From CAZBZG01 sp964496245 (GTDB lineage: Bacteria > Planctomycetota > SZUA-567), in the NCBI GenBank assembly GCA_964496245.1, contig CAZBZG010000270.1, positions 1 through 6,424 on the forward strand: a stretch of 6,424 nucleotides of DNA. Direction: 5' to 3'. Each line of letters starts with the position of its first letter. The stretch's first letter is position 1. Shown one piece after another: positions 1-6,100 of the stretch. The position numbers and the translations under genes were made by a program. The notes beneath the pieces were generated by a model. That model saw only the letters and a program-made list of their open reading frames with translations. It searched no databases and had not been told where the DNA came from.

Positions 1-221
1 TTCCCAAGAGCGACACCGAACAGCTCTTCGACCTCATGAACGACCGCGCCGAGCTGCACGACCTCTCCAACCACCCGACGTGGCAGGACAAGCTCGTCTT
101 GTGGCGGCGGCGCCTCATCGGGCTTCTCGCCGACCGCGACGACGGCTTCTCGGACGGGAAGCACCTCCTGCAGAAGGATCAATGGTCGCCGGAGGTCGAG
201 AGGAACCGCTCCGGTGCGTAG
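1..221 (+). CDS. Sulfatase-family hydrolase, C-terminal end (partial)
   Basis: Only the last 72 residues are in the window; the frame is open from base 3 to a TAG at 219-221. The visible part reads LFDLMNDRAELHDLSNHP, followed by a helix with WRRRLIGLLADRDDGF. This matches the usual C-terminal pattern of arylsulfatase-like alkaline-phosphatase-superfamily enzymes: a strand carrying the F/YDL-x-NDP-x-E-x-x-NLA type signature, then an amphipathic helix rich in Arg and Leu. Such enzymes hydrolyse sulfate (or sometimes phosphonate or phosphate) esters, using a formylglycine made from an active-site Cys or Ser. That catalytic part lies outside the window, so substrate and cellular location cannot be judged. 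The gene converges on the STAS gene, 49 bases away. The family call is fairly safe; the exact enzyme class is open. Confidence 0.78.
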   Translation, partial: PKSDTEQLFDLMNDRAELHDLSNHPTWQDKLVLWRRRLIGLLADRDDGFSDGKHLLQKDQWSPEVERNRSGA

Positions 222-270
222 CCACGCCGGTCCGCGAACGACTGCAGGACGGGTCGTCAGGCCGTTGGGG

Positions 271-630
271 TCATGACTCGAAATCCGAGCGCGTAAGGGA
301 ATGCCCCTCGAGCAGGGGGGGGAGTTCGGGCAGGTAGTGGAGAAAATCGAGCAGGTCGGCCACCTGCAGGGTATAGCGGATGTTGGGCGGGAGCTCGGTC
401 ACGTGAAACGCCTTCTCGTTCTGCGCGACATGGTCTCGAAGCAGGACGAGGCACCGGATTCCTTCGCTGTCCAGGGACCGTGCATCTCGGAGCGAAGCCA
501 CCACGGTCGTCAAGTCGTCCTGGCCGGGCAGCTCGAGTCCCTGCAGCCACCCTTCGAAATCCTTTTGTGAAACCTCCCCTGCAAAGGCCACCAGCAGAAT
601 CGGGCCCGCACGTTTCGCACTGAGCGTCAT
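271..630 (-). CDS. STAS-domain protein (anti-sigma-factor-antagonist-like)
   Basis: This 119-residue protein is essentially one STAS domain. Residues 10-35 give the first strand and helix (ILLVAFAGEVSQKDF). Residues 41-57 give the central strand and the motif RDARSLDSEG, and residues 75-101 give a strand and final helix (FHVTELPPNIRYTLQVADLL). In SpoIIAA/RsbV-type proteins the Ser after Asp in the D-S-x-G loop is phosphorylated by a partner kinase; Ser55 occupies that position here. This suggests a partner-switching regulator, although STAS domains also occur in other sensory and lipid-related proteins. No RsbW-like kinase, phosphatase or sigma factor gene is in the window. The ATG at 628-630 is chosen because GGAGG lies 10 bases upstream and the domain begins right after it. 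The same frame stays open upstream to about 1392, but that stretch lies over the HEAT gene and looks like noise. Confidence 0.75.
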   Translation of the reverse strand: MTLSAKRAGPILLVAFAGEVSQKDFEGWLQGLELPGQDDLTTVVASLRDARSLDSEGIRCLVLLRDHVAQNEKAFHVTELPPNIRYTLQVADLLDFLHYLPELPPLLEGHSLTRSDFES

Positions 631-640
631 CGTTCCGCGT

Positions 641-645
641 CCTCC
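641..645 (-). promoter_or_regulatory. Ribosome binding site of the STAS gene
   Basis: On the minus strand GGAGG stands 10 bases before the ATG at 630, within the purine-rich run GAGGGGGAGG. It decides the start, because the frame is open far upstream without another credible start. Confidence 0.55.
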
Positions 646-682
646 CCCTCGCCGATCGTTCGGCCCTGGCCGACCGCGGCTC

Positions 683-710
683 ACTCTAGCGAATCCTGTT
701 GGCAGGGCAA
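683..710 (-). promoter_or_regulatory. Weak candidate promoter of the STAS gene
   Basis: On the minus strand TTGCCC (705-710) and TAGAGT (683-688) are separated by 16 bases, matching the sigma70 -35 and -10 consensus at four of six positions each. The site lies in the 134-base gap between the HEAT stop and the STAS start. The match is modest and the -35 overlaps one arm of the hairpin at 701-724, so this is only a candidate. Confidence 0.25.
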
Positions 711-724
711 GCGAATTCCCTGCC
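701..724 (-). terminator. Hairpin downstream of the HEAT-repeat gene, terminator-like
   Basis: GGCAGGG (701-707) and CCCTGCC (718-724) form a perfect 7-bp stem with a 10-base loop, about 40 bases past the stop of the HEAT gene. No T-tract follows on the minus strand (it continues AACAGGATT). It could be a weak terminator, an mRNA-end structure, or an operator for the STAS gene. Confidence 0.3.
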
Positions 725-764
725 CGAGGGCATGCGCACACCGCCGGGACCGTACGGGCGATCC

Positions 765-2378
765 CTACTCCTCCTCCACGGCCATGTGTACCTTCAAAAG
801 GCTCTCGTACCGACCTTGCCAGACTTTGGTGGAGAACGCCCGCTCCGCCAGACCGGTGACGAGCTGGATCTGATGGAGCGCCAGATCCCGAATCCGCAGA
901 GGCTGGCCGCTTTCCCGTCGCGGTCCGCCAGCCAGCACACGGTCCTCTTTCAGAAGCGCCAGGAGGTGTCCAAAGGCCAGCCGGCCGGTGCCCCGATCCT
1001 CCAGGCGGAAACGGCCGGTCTCCGGATCGTAGCGACCCGCCATGCGGCCGATCGCTTTGAGGCAGGCCACGACAAGCCGATACTCGTCCGCCAAGGCCTG
1101 GTCGGTGTCCGCGTACGGCTTCCGTTCCACGAGGACGGACAGGATCTCCAGGGCCCGCTCCCCACCGATCTCGCCCAGCGCACGGGCAATGGAGACCTGC
1201 AGACCGGGCGACTCGCCTCCCTGCACCCAGCGTCGACGCAGCGCCTCCACCGCCTCGCGTTGACGGCACGCGCCCAGACAGGCATACGCGGCCGCGCGCA
1301 CGGACTCGTGCTCGGCGTCGGCCTTGCGCAGCCCCACACGCAGGGCGAAAGCGGTCGTTCGCTTTGCGGCGGCAACCATGTCCTCCCGCCATTTCTGCTC
1401 CGCTTCGTCGGCGGTCTCCCGCCGGGGCTGCTCGGATGCTGCCGCACGCCGGTCCAGCCGCTGCCAGGCCACAGCCGCCAATGCGGCCGTCATCCGCAAG
1501 GCCGCCTCATTGGCGGTCGGACGCGGCAGACGCAGCAATCCCTCGAGCTCGGCCAGCACGGCTTCGGTTCCCTCCGCACCGATATCGGCCAATACTCGGC
1601 ACGCTCTCGTCTGAACCGTCGCGAGCTGGACGTCCAGGGGCGAATGGAACTTGACCCGCTGCGCCTCCCATGCCTGCAACCAGTCCTCCCGGGTCCGCCC
1701 CATCGATGTCCCGCAGAGGATGCGCAGGGTCTCCCGCGCCTGCGGATCGTCCCGCTTGGAGTCCACTCCGCGGATGGCCGCGCCGATCGGATCCAGCTGT
1801 TCGGCCACAGCAGCGACAATGCTCTGACGCAGGTGGTGCAGGACGGGGTCGTAGACGCCGCCCGTGACGCGGACCGGGCCGCGCCGCAGAATCGAACGCA
1901 GGCGATCGGTCATGGCGTAATTTTCGTTTTCGGAGATTACGAGCAGTTCAGCCTGGACGTTGGGTCGGTGAGGAAGCAGGAAGATCGGTAGAATGCCGAG
2001 AATGCGAAGGCGGATGTCCAAGAATGTCTCGTACCGAAGTTGCCGGGCCAGCACAGGCACGCTCGCGGGCCTGCCGATGCGCGCGAGCACGTCCACCACC
2101 CCTTCCCGGATCTGCGGGTTGTCGTACGAAAAAGCGTTGTGCAGCATGTCGAGGACCAGTTCGGCATGCTCGCCCCGCCCCGCTTCGACCAGCGCACGCA
2201 TCTGCTTTTCGCGGTACTGGGTGGGGGCATCCAGTCCCTGGATGTGCCTGGCGATGCGCAGCTTCACTTCCCGCTGGAGATCCTTCTCCCAGTCCTCGAC
2301 GGCTCCCCCCCCGCACGCCGCGGGGGCCCTCAGCAGCAGAAGGCAGGCAAACAGGCTTGACGTCGTCAAGGATCGCAC
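765..2378 (-). CDS. Exported HEAT-repeat protein, possible lipoprotein
   Basis: This 537-residue protein is counted from a GTG at 2376-2378. That start has AGGGG 7 bases upstream and gives a short basic N-terminus, a hydrophobic segment (SLFACLLLL) and the end RAPAAC, so the protein is probably exported. Cys22 could be lipidated, but Pro at -3 is a poor lipobox, so signal peptidase I cleavage is equally possible. The rest is alpha-helical with HEAT-like hairpins, clearest at residues 70-114 (VVDVLARIGRPASVPVLARQL), 252-284 (ACRVLADIGAEGTEAVLAEL) and 357-419 (IARALGEIGGERALEILSVL). Two copies of a Leu/Gly/Trp unit, at 215-238 and 497-526, end helical blocks; such units are familiar from large planctomycete HEAT proteins. 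HEAT scaffolds bind protein partners, and no enzymatic motif is seen. The longer frame from 2462 would begin inside the candidate promoter, so the GTG is preferred. Confidence 0.72.
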   Translation of the reverse strand: MRSLTTSSLFACLLLLRAPAACGGGAVEDWEKDLQREVKLRIARHIQGLDAPTQYREKQMRALVEAGRGEHAELVLDMLHNAFSYDNPQIREGVVDVLARIGRPASVPVLARQLRYETFLDIRLRILGILPIFLLPHRPNVQAELLVISENENYAMTDRLRSILRRGPVRVTGGVYDPVLHHLRQSIVAAVAEQLDPIGAAIRGVDSKRDDPQARETLRILCGTSMGRTREDWLQAWEAQRVKFHSPLDVQLATVQTRACRVLADIGAEGTEAVLAELEGLLRLPRPTANEAALRMTAALAAVAWQRLDRRAAASEQPRRETADEAEQKWREDMVAAAKRTTAFALRVGLRKADAEHESVRAAAYACLGACRQREAVEALRRRWVQGGESPGLQVSIARALGEIGGERALEILSVLVERKPYADTDQALADEYRLVVACLKAIGRMAGRYDPETGRFRLEDRGTGRLAFGHLLALLKEDRVLAGGPRRESGQPLRIRDLALHQIQLVTGLAERAFSTKVWQGRYESLLKVHMAVEEE

Positions 2379-2385
2379 GTGTGGA

Positions 2386-2390
2386 CCCCT
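2386..2390 (-). promoter_or_regulatory. Ribosome binding site supporting the GTG start of the HEAT gene
   Basis: AGGGG on the minus strand is 7 bases before the GTG at 2376-2378. It favours this start over the ATG at 2460-2462, which would add 28 polar residues ahead of the signal peptide. Confidence 0.6.
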
Positions 2391-2415
2391 ATCGGCTTGA
2401 CGCCTCCCCGAAAAT

Positions 2416-2443
2416 CCCGTATCCCTGCTTCGGAGTATACGGG
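2416..2443. repeat. Inverted repeat overlapping the -10 box, possible operator
   Basis: CCCGTAT (2416-2422) and ATACGGG (2437-2443) are a perfect 7-bp inverted repeat with a 14-base spacer. The second arm covers half of the proposed -10 box and the first lies at about +5 to +11. Arm centres are 21 bases apart, two helical turns, which suits a dimeric repressor. Alternatively the leader RNA could form a hairpin. Confidence 0.4.
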
Positions 2444-2462
2444 CGGTGACGTCCACATGCAA
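2434..2462 (-). promoter_or_regulatory. Candidate sigma70-type promoter of the HEAT gene
   Basis: On the minus strand TTGCAT (2457-2462) and TATACT (2434-2439) are separated by exactly 17 bases. The -10 matches TATAAT at five of six positions; the -35 matches only its TTG. Transcription would start near 2427 and leave a leader of roughly 50 bases before the GTG. This short AT-richer patch stands out in GC-rich surroundings. Confidence 0.5.
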
Positions 2463-2519
2463 GCAAGCCCGAGACGGAAGTGGTCCTGGGAACCTTGCAG
2501 CAATACGTGTCGATGAGAA

Positions 2520-2558
2520 GGCCGGCGTCCTTCGCGCGGCAACGCGCCGGACGCGGCC
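2520..2558 (-). terminator. GC-rich hairpin ending the redox operon
   Basis: Arms GGCC-G-GCGTCC (2520-2530) and GGACGC-GGCC (2549-2558) pair over 10 bp with one bulged G at 2524. An inner CGCG/CGCG pair (2533-2536 with 2543-2546) extends the stem. It begins two bases after the TAG at 2561-2563 on the minus strand. The following TTCTCAT is only weakly U-rich, so termination may be partial. Its position just after the last open frame and before the next promoter fits a terminator. Confidence 0.5.
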
Positions 2559-2560
2559 GC

Positions 2561-2743
2561 CTACTCGTCCTCTCTGAGCATCGCTGCGATGTCTGCGTTC
2601 TCCGGGTGGGCTTCCCGCCCCTTCACGAGCACTGCGCGCGCTTCGTCAGACTGCCCGGCAGCCCGGAGGGCCCTGGCGAGCGCCACGTGCGCCCAGCGGT
2701 CCTCACGGCAGCGTCCATATGTGCCTCGCCAGCCCGGGCGCTC
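2561..2743 (-). pseudogene. TPR-like open frame without a start (probable frameshifted 3' part)
   Basis: The last 45 residues of this frame (2561-2698) start with RWAHVALARALRAAG and continue through SDEARAVLVKGREAHPEN. That is a good single tetratricopeptide repeat: small residues at positions 8 and 20, Pro at 32. The frame then ends LREDE before a TAG. Third codon positions are mostly G or C, as in the neighbours. No ATG or GTG lies in frame ahead of the repeat; the first in-frame GTG is inside it. It is in the +1 frame relative to the 134-residue gene, whose stop is at 2745-2747. A GTG overlapping that stop (2743-2745) opens yet another frame, reading SARAGEAHMDAAVR, for about 40 codons. 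One or two indels, true or from assembly, would join these pieces. A very small separate gene with an unusual start is the alternative. Confidence 0.4.
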
Positions 2744-2744
2744 A

Positions 2745-3149
2745 CTACGGACCTTCCTCGGATTTCCCGCTCGGCTGATGCTTTGCAGCGTCCGCCTCGC
2801 GCTTGTCAAGTTCCGGAGGCGCACCGAGCCTGCGGTAATGGGCGGCCTCGCGGTCCGAGAGGCGGCCGGACCGAATGAGCTCGCGGATCCGGTTTGCGTC
2901 CACGTCCCGCGGCGTTCCGCGCAGAGTGTCCGGCACGGACGTGTCCGGCCGATCCGGCGCGGTCGGCACTCCATCCTCAGCCGGTCCAGGCACGTCCCCC
3001 GAAACTGCCGGCAGCTGGACCTTTGCTGCCAGCGGAGAACCAGGCGCCCCGGACGCTTCGGCCACGACCGGGAGCCGCAGAATCTGCCCCGCGAACACGG
3101 CCGCCGCGATGCTGACCCCGAAGAGATAGACCCATTCACCGATTTTCAT
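2745..3149 (-). CDS. Small single-pass membrane protein, partner of the fused redox protein
   Basis: The protein has 134 residues. Residues 7-30 (VYLFGVSIAAAVFAGQILRL) are one membrane helix or uncleaved signal anchor. Residues 31-82 are a Pro/Ala/Gly-rich linker. Residues 83-108 (DANRIRELIRSGRLSDREA) form a short helical motif resembling SHOCT-type oligomerisation modules (helix, short-G-x-hydrophobic turn, then E-x-x). A charged tail follows. I do not recognise a named family. Its ATG (3147-3149) lies 14 bases inside the end of the upstream gene and has only a weak Shine-Dalgarno (GGTG), which points to translational coupling and to a related function, probably as a membrane accessory of the FMN/Fe-S protein. 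The tail after residue 110 is less certain, because a TPR-like frame follows in +1 and the natural C-terminus may have been lost. Confidence 0.6.
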   Translation of the reverse strand: MKIGEWVYLFGVSIAAAVFAGQILRLPVVAEASGAPGSPLAAKVQLPAVSGDVPGPAEDGVPTAPDRPDTSVPDTLRGTPRDVDANRIRELIRSGRLSDREAAHYRRLGAPPELDKREADAAKHQPSGKSEEGP

Positions 3150-6100
3150 GCCTGCACCGATCGCAGTAGAGACAGTCGAGCTCGCGCACCGTACGCACCC
3201 CCAGGTCGCACGAACCGGGCCGGGTACGCGGGAACAGGCGGCGCAAGAGACGCGCGCGGTTGCAGAGCGAGAGGAACGCCCCCACCGGGCAGAGGTTCCG
3301 GCACCAGAAGCGCCGGAAGAAGAAGGACAACAGGAGGATCGCGGCAGCGGCCAAGAGCACGTTGCCTGTCGCCCGCTCGCTGAACACGGTCAGAAGGGGA
3401 TCGACCTGGGCAACGGCTGCGGTGCGGACCCAGGCAGAGACCGCCACCAGCACAAAGAGCAGACCGTACTTGACCGCCCGCCCGTAGCGCCAGACGCGCT
3501 TGTCCGGATCGGTCGCGAGCTTGCGCGGACGGAGTTCGCCCACCAGTTCCTGCAACGCACCGAACGGGCAGACGTACCCGCAGTAGACGTTGCCCGCGAG
3601 GAGCACGACCGCCGGCACGGCCACGACCAGCACGAACGGTACGCTGAAGCCGAGGGCCGGCCACTTGCCGGCCAGCAGGTTCAGGACCTGTTCACTGCTG
3701 TACTGGACATTCCAGCCCGCGCCGATCAGGAGCGCTGCGACCAGCAACCCCCGGCGCGTCCATCGACCGGCTACGAAGCGCGCGCCGACCGCGGCCACGA
3801 GAAGCCCGAGAAGCGCTGCCGCCGGCCAGTCAAAGGGGCGTTCCTCTGCCGGGGCCTGCAACAGCGGGGTGGGCCGCGCCTCCCCCGCCCCTTCGCCGTC
3901 CGGAGCCGGAGCCCCGGCGTCGTCCGGCCTTTGATCCAGCACCTCCCGGCCGAACACGAGTCCGGCGTGCTGCAGCGACTGCATCATGCATTGTGCGCTG
4001 TAGGTGGCGCCGCTCACCGCATCCACGCCCGCGAACGCCTGGGGCGCGAAGAGACGCTTGCCCTTGAGAAGCGACTGCCAGGCGCGCACGCGCTTGAAGT
4101 AGTCGGGAGACTCCCGGTGGCGGAGCACCGCGAGGTCCTGGAGCACGCCCGCGGCGTCCACGTACGCGGCCATGACAATGGGGCCGTAGTAGCCGGTCGC
4201 GCCGCCGTCCAGGTGCGCGGTGCTGAACACGTACCCGGCCGGCCCGTCGGAGCCGGGCACCACGAAGTAGCCGATGGAACGCCCCTCGTCTGTCGCACCC
4301 GTGCGGAAGGTCACCGTCTCCGCATCCGCGAGCGCACGCGCGGCTTTCCGGAGCGCCTCGTCCTCCGGCGTCAGCCGATCGTCCGTCTCGCGCTCTTCGG
4401 ACGCTGGTGTGGCCGCCGCCGGACCTTGCCCGCCGGTCGCCGGCATCACCATGGGCGCGCCCTGGACTTGCCCCTGTCCAGCGCCGGCTGTCAGGTGGCT
4501 GACGAGCAGGCAGAGCGCACCCGCACCCGCGAGCGCGTGCCCCGCCACCGGGGCCATCCGGTCGAAACGGTCGCGCCCGCCGGGCGGGCTCCGGCGGCTG
4601 AGCCGGCTGACGAGGTGCGGCGGCAGATTCACGACGAGCGCGAGCGCGACCAATCCCAGGGTGAGGAGACCGCCCAGCAGGGGCATCAGCAGGACGCCTG
4701 TCACGAGCGCGCCGAGGGCCGCACCCAGGTGGTCCGAGGCTTCGAGCGCCCCGCCCGCGCGATCCGCTGCAAGGCCCGCATGCGCAAGGCGATACGCGCC
4801 AAGGGGGAAGTACGCGCCCGTGCAGACGCCTGCCAGGAAGAAGAGCAGCGCAAACGCAGTGGGCGAGCGGAAGCCAGGCGCCTCAGCAACCACGGCGAGC
4901 AGGCAGACATGCGCGGCCACGATCGCCAAGAGCAGCCAGAGAGGCTCGCGCGCCAGCCGCGCCAGAAGCCGTTCCACCAAGACGCAGCCGCCGAACGAAC
5001 CCAGCATGAAGAGGCTGGTGATCAGACCCACGTGCAGGAACAAACTGCCGAAGCGCGACTGGTAGAAGAACATGAGCACCAGGCTGACCGACATGCCGCC
5101 CAGGCCGGCCAGAAGCACGAGCAGCCGGGCGTCGAAGGCAGACAACCGACCCGGCGCACCCTTCGGCCGGGCCGGGCCGTGCACCAGGACCAGGGCGCGG
5201 AGGAGGCCGTACAGCCCCAGCGCGCCGGCCAAGACCCAGAGAATCGCACGCACGGCCGTCGGCAGAAAGGCGCCCAGGGAGAACCCGGCCCGGTGCGCCG
5301 CCAGCAGGAGTCCGTGCAGCATGGCCTTGGGGTTTGCGTCCCGGTTGAGGAGGAGACGCGGGGGGACTGCGGCTTCCGCTTGTTCGTACTTGTCCCTCTG
5401 GAACCGGATGCGATCGGCTGGATACTGAGCGTGTACGTATTCCGGCGCGCAGATCGCGGTCGCCCCCTCGCGGGAAGCGAAACGCGCAGCCAGCGCCTGG
5501 GCCGATTCGCTCAGGCCCTCCCCGTGGGACGCGAACCACCAGCTCTCGTCGTCGGGCTTGAGCGCCGTGTGCTCGAACACGGTCCGCAGGGTGGCGAGGG
5601 CGGACGCTCCGAGCACGGCGAGCTCCCGGCCCAGGACATTCTCGCCTCCGGGGATGGCGAGCGACACCACGCCCGCCGGCGCAAGGGCCTCGTCCACGAG
5701 CGAGAAGAACGCGCGCGTGGAGTACCGGTTGAGCACGAGCGTGGTGGTCTCGGGCAGGTTGAGCATGACGAGGTCGAACCGTTCGTCCGCCTTTGCGAGG
5801 AAGCGGCGCACGTCGCCCCCCGGCACCTCGAGCCGCTCGGCCCCGGCCCCCAACAGCCGGTTGCGGGCGCCGATGTGTTCGAGCAGGGTTTGGGGATACG
5901 CAGGGTCCGGGTGGAACCAGACCACGCGCTCGATCTGCGGGAGCGCCAGAAACCGTTCGCACACGGCCAGCGACCCGGGTCCCAGCACCAATACGCGACG
6001 GGCGTCCGGCTTCTGCGCGAGATGAATCGCTACCAGCCGGCCGGCTGCGTCCGCATCGGGAAACGATTCGACGACGCCTCCCCAGGCCACTACATTGAGC

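Noticed and set aside
238..257. Hairpin between the convergent sulfatase and STAS genes
   Set aside because: The stem is only 5 bp (ACGAC/GTCGT) with a 10-base loop and no T-tract, so it is not convincing as a terminator.
631..1392. Upstream extension of the STAS frame to 373 codons
   Set aside because: The extra part overlaps the HEAT gene in another frame and has low-complexity Arg/Gly composition; the STAS domain and a ribosome site fit the ATG at 630.
699..1991. 430-codon plus-strand open frame
   Set aside because: It is antisense to the HEAT gene, has no domain pattern, and is rich in Arg, Gly and Gln as expected for a shadow frame in GC-rich DNA.
2379..2462. Longer N-terminus of the HEAT protein from the ATG at 2462
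   Set aside because: It would start inside the -35 box, lacks a good ribosome site, and puts 28 polar residues before the signal peptide.
3142..3165. Possible CXXCH haem site at the fusion C-terminus
   Set aside because: The residues read CDRCRH; the His is one place too far, and the spacing fits a CX2CX2C iron-sulfur motif instead.
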